A stretch of DNA of 64,000 nt from contig OZ243946.1 in the NCBI GenBank assembly GCA_965214285.1, positions 2,418,001-2,482,000 on the forward strand, in the 5' to 3' direction. How positions within the stretch are numbered: position 1 is the first letter of the stretch; every line of letters begins with the position of its first letter. This document shows positions 51,663-59,977 of this stretch, one piece after another. This DNA is from G963422745 sp965214285. Lineage in GTDB: Bacteria > Actinomycetota > Acidimicrobiia > Acidimicrobiales > Aldehydirespiratoraceae. The position numbers and the translations under genes were made by a program. The notes under the pieces are model-generated. The model did not search any database, was not told the DNA's origin, and was given only the letters and a program-made list of their open reading frames with translations.

Positions 51663-51692
51663 CCGCACCCGCAGTCGTGCAGCCGGTCGGGG

Positions 51693-52268
51693 CTAGTCGG
51701 TCGCTGGCATCCCCGCGATGCGCGAGGGCCGCGAGAACACGGCCTCCAGCATGGGGCGGAACTCCTCGAGGGCCATGTTGGGGTAGTCGGGGTCGAAGCA
51801 GTTCTGGTCGTAGCTGTGGCAGAAGTCCGCGCAGCGATCGAAGTGAGGCGACTCCCGGCAGCGGTCCCGGGCGTGCCGGTCGCCGCCGTGGTGATGGAAG
51901 TAGTAGTAGCCCTGGAAGAGCCCGTGGTGCTCGACGACCCAGCGAACCTCCTCGTCCACGTAGGGGGCGAGCACCGCAGCCGCCGCGGCGGAGTGGTTCT
52001 CGGGGGCGAACCCGTCGGCCACGTCGTGCAGCAGCGCCCCCACCACGAAGTCAACCGGCTCGTCGTTGCGGTATGCCCGGGTGGCGGACTGAAGCGAATG
52101 CTCGTAGCGGTCGATGCGGTAGCCCAGCGTCGGGCCCTTGAGCAGCCCGAGCAGCCCGCAGAGGTTGTCCACGAGAGCGCCCCGGGCGTGTTCCTCGAAG
52201 GCGGGGGTCAGGAACTCGTAGTCCGCCTTGGTGCCGTGCTGCATCTCGGTCCAGCTCACGGTGCGCAT
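51693..52268 (-). CDS. HD-domain protein, PhnZ/inositol-oxygenase-like
   Basis: 191 residues from ATG 52268, 6 nt after TACGAT (52275-52280). RYEHSLQSATRAYRN gives the first His, VVGALLHDVADGFAPENHSAAAAAVL the HD pair and a further His, and WVVEHHGLFQGYYYFHHHGGDRHARDRC, SYDQNCFDPDYPNMALEEF complete a His/Asp-rich pocket. This resembles PhnZ and myo-inositol oxygenase-type HD proteins that use a mixed-valent di-iron centre for C-P or C-C cleavage, rather than ordinary HD phosphohydrolases. Whether it is an oxygenase and on which substrate is inference. It is divergent from bL37. Confidence 0.75.
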   Translation of the reverse strand: MRTVSWTEMQHGTKADYEFLTPAFEEHARGALVDNLCGLLGLLKGPTLGYRIDRYEHSLQSATRAYRNDEPVDFVVGALLHDVADGFAPENHSAAAAAVLAPYVDEEVRWVVEHHGLFQGYYYFHHHGGDRHARDRCRESPHFDRCADFCHSYDQNCFDPDYPNMALEEFRPMLEAVFSRPSRIAGMPATD

Positions 52269-52274
52269 GGCCGA

Positions 52275-52308
52275 ATCGTATCGCCAGGCGGCTCGACGCT
52301 TGTAGGGT
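52275..52308. promoter_or_regulatory. Back-to-back leaderless -10 elements (HD gene / bL37)
   Basis: TACGAT on the minus strand (52280-52275) is 6 nt from the HD gene ATG; TAGGGT on the plus strand (52303-52308) is 7 nt from the bL37 ATG. The divergent gap is only 47 nt. Confidence 0.45.
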
Positions 52309-52315
52309 TTGGGCC

Positions 52316-52405
52316 ATGTCCAAGCGCACCCAGAAGAAGAAGGCCAAGGCCCGCCGCAGCAAGGCGAACCACGGTCGCAAGCCCAACCTGGGCCGCAACA
52401 GCTAG
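52316..52405 (+). CDS. Large ribosomal protein bL37-like
   Basis: A 29-residue basic protein: MSKRTQKKKAKARR, SKANHGRKPN, LGRNS. The block SKANHGRKPN matches the mycobacterial bL37 sequence (about 24 residues, ending SKANHGKRPN plus one residue), a small component of the large subunit found by cryo-EM. It is too short for usual gene callers. The -10-like TAGGGT is 7 nt upstream. It is oriented away from the HD gene and followed 91 nt later by a lyase gene. Confidence 0.85.
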   Translation: MSKRTQKKKAKARRSKANHGRKPNLGRNS

Positions 52406-52496
52406 CGCATCCGCACAGCCGGCGCATCAGCGTCAGCGGAATCGAAGCCTTGAGCTGAGCGGCGCGATCGCGAGGCTCGGCGTCTACCGTGCCCGC

Positions 52497-53729
52497 ATGA
52501 TCGTCCCCGGCGCCCGGCCGCCCGCCGCTGAGGCTGAGGCTGAGGCTGAGGCCGCCACCCACGTGGAGCCGCACCCAGCGGCAGCCGAGCTGGCGCGCCT
52601 GCGGAGTCACGGCTCGGCGAAGTGGAGCCGCTACGGCAGCGACGTGCTGCCGGCCTGGGTGGCCGACATGGATCTCGATCCCCCCGAGCCGGTCAAGGAC
52701 GCCATGCGGACCCTGATCGACCGCGGCGACCTGGGCTACAACTTTGCCGCCATCGACCGGCTCGGCGAGGTCTGGGACGACTGGCTGCAGCGCCGCCACG
52801 GCGTGAGCCTGCCGACCTCGCAGATGCGGGCGTTCACCGGCGTGCTGCAGGCCATCGAGGTGACCCTGGAGGCCGTCAGCGAGCCCGGCGACAAGGTGAT
52901 CCTGCTGGCGCCGATCTACCACATGTTCCGCGAGTCGATCTCAGGCGGCGGGCGACGGGAGCTGCTGGTGCCCTGCGGGCCCGCGGGCGAGCTGCACGCC
53001 GATGCCCTGGATGCCGCCGCGAGCGATCCCGCCGCCAAGGCGATCCTGCTGTCGCATCCCCACAATCCGCTGGGCCGGGTGTACCGGGTCGCTGAGATAG
53101 AGGCGATCGCCGAGATCGCCGAGCGCCACGACCTCGTGGTGATCTCCGACGAGATCTGGGCCGATCTCGTCTACGCGCCGCAGCGCCACCGCGTGTTCGT
53201 CGACGCGGCGCCTCAGGCCGCCGAGCGGACGGTGACCCTCGGCAGCGCCTCCAAGACGTTCAACCTGGCGGGCCTGTCGTGCGCGCTGGCGCACTTCGGG
53301 CCGAAGGCGATCCGCGACAGCCTCGACGCCCGCTCGGATCACGTTCACGGCAGGCCGAGCTCGCTGTCGGCGGAGGCGACCGTGGCGGCCTTCACCCAAT
53401 GCGACGACTGGCACCGCGACACGCTCGGGTTACTGGCCGCCAACCGCGACCGCATCGCCGAGCGGCTCGCAGCAGAGGCGCCCGGCGTCGGATACCTGCC
53501 GCCCGAGGCCACCTACCTGGCCTGGCTCGACTTCGGCCGCACCCGCCTCGGCGACGACCCGGCGCGAGCGCTGCTCAAGCAGGCCGGCGTGGCGCTGAGC
53601 CCCGGCCACGAGTTCTCCCCCGAGGCCAGGGGGTTCGCACGGCTCAACTTCGCCACGCCGACCGCCGTCTTGGACCTAATCCTCGATCGCGTCATCGCCG
53701 CCGTGAACGCCGGGGACGGCCATACTTGA
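52497..53729 (+). CDS. MalY/PatB family PLP-dependent aminotransferase/cystathionine beta-lyase
   Basis: 410 residues from ATG 52497. After a short acidic repeat (AEAEAEAEA, from four GAGGCT units) comes a class I/II aminotransferase fold: WSRYGSDVLPAWVADMDLDPPEPV (the MalY/PatB start), VILLAPIYHMFRESI, LSHPHNPLGRVYRVAEIEAIAEI, DEIWADLVYAP, the PLP-binding Lys in GSASKTFNLAGLSCA, and the C-terminal FARLNFATP with the carboxylate-binding Arg. Members act as C-S lyases or aminotransferases. It overlaps a possible TTG start of the next gene but need not be functionally linked. Confidence 0.9.
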   Translation: MIVPGARPPAAEAEAEAEAATHVEPHPAAAELARLRSHGSAKWSRYGSDVLPAWVADMDLDPPEPVKDAMRTLIDRGDLGYNFAAIDRLGEVWDDWLQRRHGVSLPTSQMRAFTGVLQAIEVTLEAVSEPGDKVILLAPIYHMFRESISGGGRRELLVPCGPAGELHADALDAAASDPAAKAILLSHPHNPLGRVYRVAEIEAIAEIAERHDLVVISDEIWADLVYAPQRHRVFVDAAPQAAERTVTLGSASKTFNLAGLSCALAHFGPKAIRDSLDARSDHVHGRPSSLSAEATVAAFTQCDDWHRDTLGLLAANRDRIAERLAAEAPGVGYLPPEATYLAWLDFGRTRLGDDPARALLKQAGVALSPGHEFSPEARGFARLNFATPTAVLDLILDRVIAAVNAGDGHT

Positions 53730-53857
53730 CGAACCGAGCCAAAGCGCAGGCCCGCGCCCACGGCGGTGGCGGCTCTCAGCCGTTACACTCCCCAACGGAA
53801 TCTGACCCGGACGCGGAGCCCGAGCCCTTGAACGACAATCGCAGCGAAGGCTCGGGC

Positions 53858-54925
53858 GTGCGGGTGCTGCAGGTCGGTCCGACACACCAGCGAGGCAACG
53901 CCAGCACCAACGTCTTCGGCGGCATGGCGGTGATGATGGGCGAGCAGCAGCGCGAGCTCGCCGCCAGGGGCTGTCGGATGGAGACGGTGGATACGTCCGG
54001 TCCGGTGACCAATCTGCCTGTACCTGCTCTGTGGCTCATGGCTCTGTTCAGGGGCATGCGCGTGAGCTGGCAGACAGCTCGCAGGCTGCGGCGCAACCAT
54101 GCCGTCTGCTCAATCATGCGATACAACCACCTGTGGGACTTGGGAATTGTGCTGTGGCTGCTGAGCAGGGCGCTGCGCCGTCCGCTGGTGCTGCGCGTAG
54201 TCGGCGGAAGCCTCGGCCGGGTCTACGCTGATGGGCCCCGGCTGAAGCGCTGGGTCGCGGATCGCACGTTCATGCGAGCCGACATCGTCTACATCGAGAC
54301 CCTCGATGCCCTCTCCATGCTGCCCCCCAGGGACAATCTGCGGCATTTCCCGAATACCCGCCAGGTCCCCGAGAGCGCGCGACGAGACCGCCGCGAGGTC
54401 CGCAGGCTGCTGTTCCTGTCGAGACTCACGCCGGACAAGGGCTACCAGGAGTGCCTGCATGCCAGCCAGAGCCTGCCGGAGGGCTGCGAGCTCAGCATCT
54501 ACGGCGCCGTGCACACCGGGATCGACCTCGCCGAAGTCGACGAGTTCCCTCGCGTCCTCTACCGCGGTGTCGCCGAGAATGCTGAGGTCCCGGGCATTCT
54601 CCACGAGCACGACCTCATGCTGCTCCCGTCCAATCACGTCACCGAAGGCCTCCCGGGAGTGATCCTGGAGGCCTTCCAGGCAGGCATCCCTGTGATCGCC
54701 ACCCGGATCGGCGGCATCCCCGAGCTCGTCGAAGACGAAGTCAACGGCCTGCTCATCGAGCCTGGCTCCGTCAGCGACCTCGAGAGGGCGATCGAGCGCC
54801 TCTGTGACGACCCGGCTCTCTACCGCAACCTCTGCGAAGGCGCAAAGCGGCGAGGCGACGACTTCCGCAGCGACCGCTGGTACGACCGCTTCGCCTCCGA
54901 CCTGACCCGCATCGCCTCAGGCTGA
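53858..54925 (+). CDS. Glycosyltransferase, GT4 family
   Basis: 355 residues if started at GTG 53858 (VRVLQVGPTHQRGNAST). A TTG at 53726 overlapping the upstream stop is in frame and would add a 44-residue Ala/Pro/Asp-rich extension; the fold begins at VRVLQVG, so I prefer the GTG. The C-terminal donor domain shows LLFLSRLTPDKGYQECLHAS, LLPSNHVTEGLPGVILEAFQAGIPVIATRIGGIPELVEDEVNGLLIEPGS. A GT4 enzyme away from the main glycan locus, followed by a broken oxidoreductase gene and so possibly the remnant of another sugar cluster. Confidence 0.83.
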   Translation: MRVLQVGPTHQRGNASTNVFGGMAVMMGEQQRELAARGCRMETVDTSGPVTNLPVPALWLMALFRGMRVSWQTARRLRRNHAVCSIMRYNHLWDLGIVLWLLSRALRRPLVLRVVGGSLGRVYADGPRLKRWVADRTFMRADIVYIETLDALSMLPPRDNLRHFPNTRQVPESARRDRREVRRLLFLSRLTPDKGYQECLHASQSLPEGCELSIYGAVHTGIDLAEVDEFPRVLYRGVAENAEVPGILHEHDLMLLPSNHVTEGLPGVILEAFQAGIPVIATRIGGIPELVEDEVNGLLIEPGSVSDLERAIERLCDDPALYRNLCEGAKRRGDDFRSDRWYDRFASDLTRIASG

Positions 54926-54941
54926 TCGCCTAAGCTGGCGT

Positions 54942-55366
54942 CGTCTCGACGATCCGCGCGGGGCTGCCGGCGTCGTCGACGCCGAGAGCCAGTCCCGCGG
55001 TCATGTCGAGGTAGCCCACACCGACCTCTTCAACCCGGTCGTCGTCGAGGCCCACAGGCGAATCGACCGCGGCGATATCGGCGAGGTCACCGGCATGCGC
55101 CTGCTGTACGTCACGCCCAAGTCGCTGTGGATCACCGACCCGACGTCGCCCAGATCGTGAAGGGGACAGCCCGAAACGCCGCCGACTATCTGGGCCGCCG
55201 CTTTCCCAGCCCTCATGAACGCACAACCCGCAACTTCGTGCGCAGAACCATCGACGGTGAGCCCCCCTTGGTGCCTGCCTCAGCCGGCCTGGACAACTGC
55301 AGGCTCATGGCGGAACTGGCTGCACAGGTGGAGTCGGCCCAAGCCCAGTCCGACGAGCCCCGATAG
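54942..55366 (+). pseudogene. Remnant of a Gfo/Idh/MocA-type oxidoreductase
   Basis: Two pieces in different frames look like parts of one dehydrogenase. The first (to the TGA at 55158-55160) reads VEVAHTDLFNPVVVEAHRRIDRGDIGEVTGMRLLY, resembling the middle of Gfo/Idh/MocA enzymes. The second (from about 55140) reads FVRRTIDGEPPLVPASAGLDNCRLMAELAAQVESAQ, like their C-terminus. The N-terminal NAD fold and the region between are missing, with a frame change at about 55150. Family identity is inferred from these fragments only. Confidence 0.5.
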
Positions 55367-55419
55367 CGCAGGACTGCCGGGGAACAGCGCTTGCAGACCT
55401 GAGAATCAGGCACTTGAAG

Positions 55420-55620
55420 ATGGACGACCTGATCATGCCATCCTTGCTTGTCATCGTTGGCATGTCGTTGGTGAATCTTCAGGACGCTCCCATCGAGCAA
55501 CTCGTTCAAGGCACTGCTCTAGTCGCCTGCCTTATCCTCTGTCTTGCCTTGCGGAGTCAACTGTGGACGCTCATTCGTGAGCCATCTACCAGGCTGTTGC
55601 CTGCACCCGTGGGCTCCTAG
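55420..55620 (+). CDS. Short membrane ORF, 5' half of a TAG-split pair
   Basis: 66 residues with two hydrophobic helices (IMPSLLVIVGMSLVNL; LVQGTALVACLILCLALRSQL) and a positively charged loop. It ends in a TAG immediately followed by an ATG in the same reading frame. Base composition is visibly less GC-rich than the surroundings, pointing to acquisition. No family is recognised. Confidence 0.4.
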   Translation: MDDLIMPSLLVIVGMSLVNLQDAPIEQLVQGTALVACLILCLALRSQLWTLIREPSTRLLPAPVGS

Positions 55621-55851
55621 ATGGTAATCGGAAGCATCGTTGGCCTTGTCAATTCGCAGCCGGACGTTCCTCACGACATTTTGCGTTCAGTCTACCATTT
55701 TGGGATACTCGCAGCGGTCGTCATTGCAGTCACATCGATCCTTCAGTCCAGACGACGCAGCGGTCTTGGAGGCATCATCCGCACCTTTGAGGGCATGGCG
55801 CCTTTGAGGGCATGGCAGGCGCAGAGCGGCCGCTGCTTCAAAAGGGGCTGA
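55621..55851 (+). CDS. Short membrane ORF, 3' half of a TAG-split pair
   Basis: 76 residues with a hydrophobic start (MVIGSIVGLVNS) and a second helix (YHFGILAAVVIAVTSIL), then a basic tail RRRSGLGGIIRTFEGMAP. It is in frame with the preceding ORF, the two being separated only by one TAG. A 16-bp tandem duplication (CCTTTGAGGGCATGGC) lies near its end, and its 3' end overlaps the convergent DinB-like gene by 14 nt. Confidence 0.4.
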   Translation: MVIGSIVGLVNSQPDVPHDILRSVYHFGILAAVVIAVTSILQSRRRSGLGGIIRTFEGMAPLRAWQAQSGRCFKRG

Positions 55852-56404
55852 GACCCATGCGGTTGCGGATCGAGATCAGCTCGCCCAGATGGTTGAAGCC
55901 GTGACCCACTGCCTGCCACGACAAGAAGAACGCCCTCGGCTTGCCCGACCACATCGCATACAGCCAGTCGAAGCGGTCCTCGGGCACCCCGCCCGCGGCC
56001 AGCGCCGCATCGCTGTCGGGCACCGCCCGCAAGTCGCCCAGCTCGGCCGTGTCGAGCCAGGCGATGGTGGCATCGAGCACCGCCGAGGCGTAGCCGTCGA
56101 CTACCTCGGGATCGAGCAGCTCCACGACCTCGCTGTCCTCGGCTTCGGCCAGGCCGCGCCACAGGCCATCCGCCAGGCCCACCCGGTCCGCCCAGGCCTC
56201 CACCAGCTCGGTTTGGCCGCGCAGCACGCGGTTCACGGCCAGGTCGTGATGGCGGCTGAGGTGCCACAGCACATACAGCGGCGCCACTCCCCCGCCGTCG
56301 ACCCGCTCACGGCGGCGCTCGTGGGGAATGACCGACATCACGCCTCGTTGCAGACGCGACCGCAGAGACACCAGATCAGACACGACCCACTCCCGCAGCT
56401 GCAC
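55838..56404 (-). CDS. DinB-superfamily (DUF664-like) putative metal-dependent protein
   Basis: 188 residues from GTG 56404, 6 nt after TACGAT (56411-56416). A four-helix-bundle pattern with the three spaced histidines of the DinB/YfiT superfamily: LYVLWHLSRHHDLAVNRVLRG in the second helix and WQAVGHGFNHLGELISIRNRMG at the C-terminus. In actinobacteria such proteins often act as mycothiol- or other thiol-dependent transferases; the reaction here cannot be assigned. Confidence 0.75.
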   Translation of the reverse strand: MQLREWVVSDLVSLRSRLQRGVMSVIPHERRRERVDGGGVAPLYVLWHLSRHHDLAVNRVLRGQTELVEAWADRVGLADGLWRGLAEAEDSEVVELLDPEVVDGYASAVLDATIAWLDTAELGDLRAVPDSDAALAAGGVPEDRFDWLYAMWSGKPRAFFLSWQAVGHGFNHLGELISIRNRMGLSPF

Positions 56405-56590
56405 GCCGACATCGTAGACACGGCGACCCTGCGCAGGGCCTTCGACCGCCGCAGCAAGGCGAGGCGCTGAATCGCCGCCACCGCCGCAGCGGCGTCCAGC
56501 GTGCCGCGCGCCTCGGGGGCGGCCATACTTGACGCGCCGACCAAAGAGTCCAGATCCACGCCCAGTCGAGCCGGAACGGAAGGAGCCGAA

Positions 56591-57442
56591 TTGAGCCCCG
56601 CGAGCATCGTCGTTGAGCCGTCCGGGCAGGCCTGCGGTGCCTTGGTGCGCGGCGTCGACCTGTCGAGACCGCTGGAGGAGGCCACGGTGGCCGACATCCG
56701 CGCCGCCTGGCTTGAGCATCACGTGCTGGTCTTCGCCGACCAGCAGATGAGCGATACCGACTTCGAGCGCTTCGCCCGCTGTTTCGGTCCGATCGGCACC
56801 GATCCGTTCCTGGGACCCATCGATGGCTCCGAGCACATTTGCGCCGTCCACCGGCGGGCGGAGGAGACCGCCCCGATCTTCGCCGACACCTGGCACAGCG
56901 ACTGGAGCTTTCTCGCCCAGCCTCCCGCCGGGACCTGCCTGCTGGCCAGGATCATCCCGCCCGTCGGAGGCGACACCCTCTTCGCGGATCAGCACAAGGC
57001 GCTGGCAGCCATGCCCGAGGGCCTGCGGCGGCGCTGCGAGCATCTCACGGCGGTGCACTCGGCGCGTGCCGGCTACAGCAGGCAGGGACTGTACGGCGAC
57101 GCGGACGACGGCAACGAGCGTGCCATGCGCATCGTGGTCAGCGACGAGGCCCTGGACACGACGCTCCACCCGCTGATCCGGGCACATCCCGAGACCGCCG
57201 AGCCGGGCCTGTTCGGCTGCCTGGGCTACATCATGGGCTTCGAGGGGCTCGGCGACGACGAGGCCCGCTCTTTGGCCCTGGAAGTGCTGGCCTGGCAGAC
57301 CCGCGACGAGTTCGTCTACCGGCATCGCTGGGCGGAGCAGATGCTGGTGATGTGGGACAACCGCTCGGTGCTGCACAAGGCCACCGCCGGCTACGACGGG
57401 CACGAGCGTCTGCTGCATCGCATCACCATCGGCGCAAGGTGA
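56591..57442 (+). CDS. TauD/TfdA family Fe(II)/2-oxoglutarate dioxygenase
   Basis: 283 residues from TTG 56591, chosen because AAGGAG lies 6 nt upstream and the domain begins at once (IVVEPSGQACGALVRGVDLSRPL). The iron ligands are visible as HSDWSF (His-x-Asp) and a distal His in WDNRSVLHKATAGYDGHERLLHRITI, where the final Arg binds 2-oxoglutarate. FADQQMSDTDFERFARCFG and GGDTLFADQHKAL are further TauD-family blocks. An ATG at 56501 is an alternative start with a poorly conserved extension. The substrate (sulphonate, phenoxyacetate, other) is unknown. Confidence 0.88.
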   Translation: MSPASIVVEPSGQACGALVRGVDLSRPLEEATVADIRAAWLEHHVLVFADQQMSDTDFERFARCFGPIGTDPFLGPIDGSEHICAVHRRAEETAPIFADTWHSDWSFLAQPPAGTCLLARIIPPVGGDTLFADQHKALAAMPEGLRRRCEHLTAVHSARAGYSRQGLYGDADDGNERAMRIVVSDEALDTTLHPLIRAHPETAEPGLFGCLGYIMGFEGLGDDEARSLALEVLAWQTRDEFVYRHRWAEQMLVMWDNRSVLHKATAGYDGHERLLHRITIGAR

Positions 57443-57736
57443 GCCCGCCTTCCGGCACCCAGCAGCGCGCCAGATTGCAACAACACAGATGTGACTCTTT
57501 TGACCTTCCCGCAGTCCAAGCGCTGAACGACGGGGCACCAGGCGGGGGAAGGGGAAGCCGGCTAGGTCGGCAGCGCTGCGGCCTGCTGGGGCAGTTGTCG
57601 GTGCCTGTCGCGATGTGGCGGGTGCCAGCCCCTTGCACCCTCGCTGGTTGGCCTTGTGGCAGCCGGCGAGGTGGGCCCAAGCGGGACGTTGGGCGGGGAC
57701 GTTGACGGCTTCGGGCTGGCGGCGCAGACTGAGCCA

Positions 57737-58600
57737 GTGTCACCGCAGGTGCCGCCGCGCACGATCAGCGACAGCGAGGTCGAGGCGTTCCGCCGCGACG
57801 GCGTGGTGATGCTGCGGGCAATGTTCGAGCCCGCCTGGATCGAGCTGCTGGCCGCCGGGCTGAGCCGGCACCTGGGCGACCCCACCGAGCGGGCTCGGGT
57901 CTGGGACCGCGACAGTGCGGGGCGGACGATGCTGTGGGACTCGATGGCCTGGCGGTCGGTGCCCGAGTACCAGCGCTTCGTGTACGAGTCGCCCGCGGCG
58001 GAGATCGCCGGGCGCATGATGGCCGCGGCACAGGCGCGCTTCTTCTTCGACGCGGTGTTCGTGCGCTCGCCTGGCTCGCAGTTCGAGACGCCGTGGCACC
58101 AGGACGAGCCGTACTGGTCCGTCGAGGGCCACGACACCGCCACGATCTGGATGCCGCTGGTGCCGGTGACCGCGCGCAGCGCCCTGGCTTTCGTACCCGG
58201 TTCGCATCTCGGCGGTCAGGTGCTGGCCCAGCCCGACTTCGGCACCCTCAACCCGGACCTCGCCCACGATGTCGCCCGCAGCGACTTCACGGCGATTGCC
58301 GATGCGAGCATGCCCGACATCGACGCCAACCGGGAGGCCTACGGCGTGGTGAGCTGGGACATGGCGCCCGGCGACTGCGTCGTCTTCAACGGCCGCACCC
58401 TGCACGGAGGCTCCGGGCGCCTCGACGTCGAAGCGGAGCTGAGCGTCTTCACCTCCAAGTGGCTCGGCGACGACGCCCGCATCGCCTTCCGCGAGGTCGG
58501 CATGGACCCCGACTTCAGCGACCTCATGCGAGCCAACGGCCTGGCCCACGGCGACCGCCCCGACAGCGCGCTGTTCCCCCTCATCTGGCCCACGCCGTAA
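57737..58600 (+). CDS. Phytanoyl-CoA dioxygenase (PhyH) family protein
   Basis: 287 residues from GTG 57737 (VSPQVPPRTISDSEVEAFRRDGVVML, the typical PhyH opening). Iron ligands: TPWHQDEPYW (His-x-Asp) and the distal His in VVFNGRTLHGGSG; ALAFVPGSHLGG is the usual strand between them. An in-frame GTG at 57656 would add 27 poorly conserved residues. It follows another Fe(II)/2-oxoglutarate oxygenase on the same strand with a 294-nt gap that holds nothing I recognise. PhnY, the partner of PhnZ, belongs to this family, and a PhnZ-like gene lies 5.5 kb upstream, but substrate residues cannot be judged here. Confidence 0.87.
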   Translation: MSPQVPPRTISDSEVEAFRRDGVVMLRAMFEPAWIELLAAGLSRHLGDPTERARVWDRDSAGRTMLWDSMAWRSVPEYQRFVYESPAAEIAGRMMAAAQARFFFDAVFVRSPGSQFETPWHQDEPYWSVEGHDTATIWMPLVPVTARSALAFVPGSHLGGQVLAQPDFGTLNPDLAHDVARSDFTAIADASMPDIDANREAYGVVSWDMAPGDCVVFNGRTLHGGSGRLDVEAELSVFTSKWLGDDARIAFREVGMDPDFSDLMRANGLAHGDRPDSALFPLIWPTP

Positions 58601-58822
58601 CCCTCCCTGCTGCCGCGGCTTCGCTCCGGCGGATCCGCCCGAATATGCAGTGCGCTCCCGGCCTCGTTAGCCCTCCCGCCTTCAGCGTCCGCATGCGTCC
58701 GGCCAGCTTCCCCGGTGCCCGCCACTACTGCTGGCCTTCGATTTGCACCCAGCTCAAATTCAGGCCTAAACCGCAATTGCTGCCCTCACGGCCCCTTGGA
58801 TCACGGCAATTTCCGAAGACGT

Positions 58823-58850
58823 TTGCTGTTTAGCGTGGATCAGCTATGCT
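58823..58850 (+). promoter_or_regulatory. Promoter of the AbiEi-like gene
   Basis: TTGCTG (58823-58828), 16 nt, TATGCT (58845-58850), then 6 nt to the ATG. It lies in a relatively AT-rich part of the 256-nt gap that otherwise contains nothing recognisable. Confidence 0.5.
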
Positions 58851-58856
58851 CGGCAA

Positions 58857-59897
58857 ATGCCTGAGCTGCTACTCGACCTCCCTTGGGCCGAGACCCAAGA
58901 GTACGGCGACTTGCGCGTCCGCCGAGCAAGCGACAGCCTCCTGCGCTTCGACGACGGAATCGATCTGGCGGTGGAGATTCTGCAGCCCGACCGGTTCGAG
59001 TCGGCCGAGGAGATCGCGGAGGCGGCTGAGCACGCCCGGCGGCCGGGGTCGGTCGTGCTGGTCGCCGGCGTCGTCCCGGTCCCCTGGCGGGCGCGCCTGC
59101 GCTCCGCTGGGGTGAGTTTCGTCGACGTGTCCGGCGTCGCCGAGATCGCCTGGCCTCGCCTCGATCTCAGCACCGGTCGCTTCGCCCACAAGCAGGCCCG
59201 CCAACGGCGTGCCCTTCCGCTGCAGAAGGGTCATGCCGCAGTTGTGCAGCGCCTGCTCATCGCCAACCTCAACTCTGTGACCCCGACGATCGGCGAGCTG
59301 GCGGACTCCGCTGAGGTGTCCGCTCCAACGGCATCGCGGGCGGTGACCCAGCTTGCCGAGCACGGGCTCGTCGGCAAGCACCGACAAGGCGCCTCAATCC
59401 GGATCGAGGTCATTGACCCCGTGAGCACCGCCCGTTTGCTGGCCGAACGGACAGCGTGGCCTGGTGGCCCGACCCTGTCTGCGTACCTCTGGGGACGCGA
59501 CGTCTTCGACGTCGCCCAGAACGTTGCATCAGCCGCTGACAGCTCCGACATCCAACTGGCGGTTACTGGCCGAACCGCGGCTGCCTTCTTGGGCATCCTC
59601 GGCACTGCTTCGCCGGAGATCGTGCGCTGCTGGGTCCGCTGCGAAGGAGACGGGAGCGACGGACTCGATGCCGTTGCGCGAAGTCTCCGTCTCGAGCCGG
59701 TCAGTGCCGAGGAGAGCAACGTCGTGTTGACATCGGATCCCTGGGGCATCGGCACCCTCGACCGCCTCCGGGCCGGGCACGAGCAGTGGTCGACCTGGGT
59801 CTCTCACCCACTGCGCGTCTGGGCCGACCTGCACGGCGAGCCGCGAGGAAGCGAGTTCGCCGCCCAGCTCTGGCCGGAGATCCCACGCCATGGATGA
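58857..59897 (+). CDS. AbiEi-like regulator with N-terminal nuclease-like domain and winged helix
   Basis: 346 residues. The N-terminal 110 residues (LAVEILQPDRFESAEEIAEAAEH, VLVAGVVPVPWRARLRSAGVSFVDVSGVAEI) resemble the restriction-endonuclease-like module seen before helix-turn-helix regulators. A winged helix follows at about 140-185 (TIGELADSAEVSAPTASRAVTQLAEHGLV), then a C-terminal domain ending HGEPRGSEFAAQLWPEIPRH, as in AbiEi-type antitoxin proteins of type IV systems. AbiEi normally precedes the nucleotidyltransferase toxin AbiEii; here an ATG overlapping the 3' end opens only nine codons (59890-59919). The family call is tentative. Confidence 0.6.
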   Translation: MPELLLDLPWAETQEYGDLRVRRASDSLLRFDDGIDLAVEILQPDRFESAEEIAEAAEHARRPGSVVLVAGVVPVPWRARLRSAGVSFVDVSGVAEIAWPRLDLSTGRFAHKQARQRRALPLQKGHAAVVQRLLIANLNSVTPTIGELADSAEVSAPTASRAVTQLAEHGLVGKHRQGASIRIEVIDPVSTARLLAERTAWPGGPTLSAYLWGRDVFDVAQNVASAADSSDIQLAVTGRTAAAFLGILGTASPEIVRCWVRCEGDGSDGLDAVARSLRLEPVSAEESNVVLTSDPWGIGTLDRLRAGHEQWSTWVSHPLRVWADLHGEPRGSEFAAQLWPEIPRHG

Positions 59898-59977
59898 CGC
59901 CCGCACCCAGGACAGTTAGACGACGGTTGATGTTGACTGAAGTATCCGTCATCTTGACCAACTGAGAAAGAGCCTGA

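Noticed and set aside
57596..57618. Exact TTGTCGGTG match to the damage-promoter -35-like box
   Set aside because: The hexamer at the required spacing is GATGTG, not TANNNT, and no start codon with coding support follows at the expected distance.
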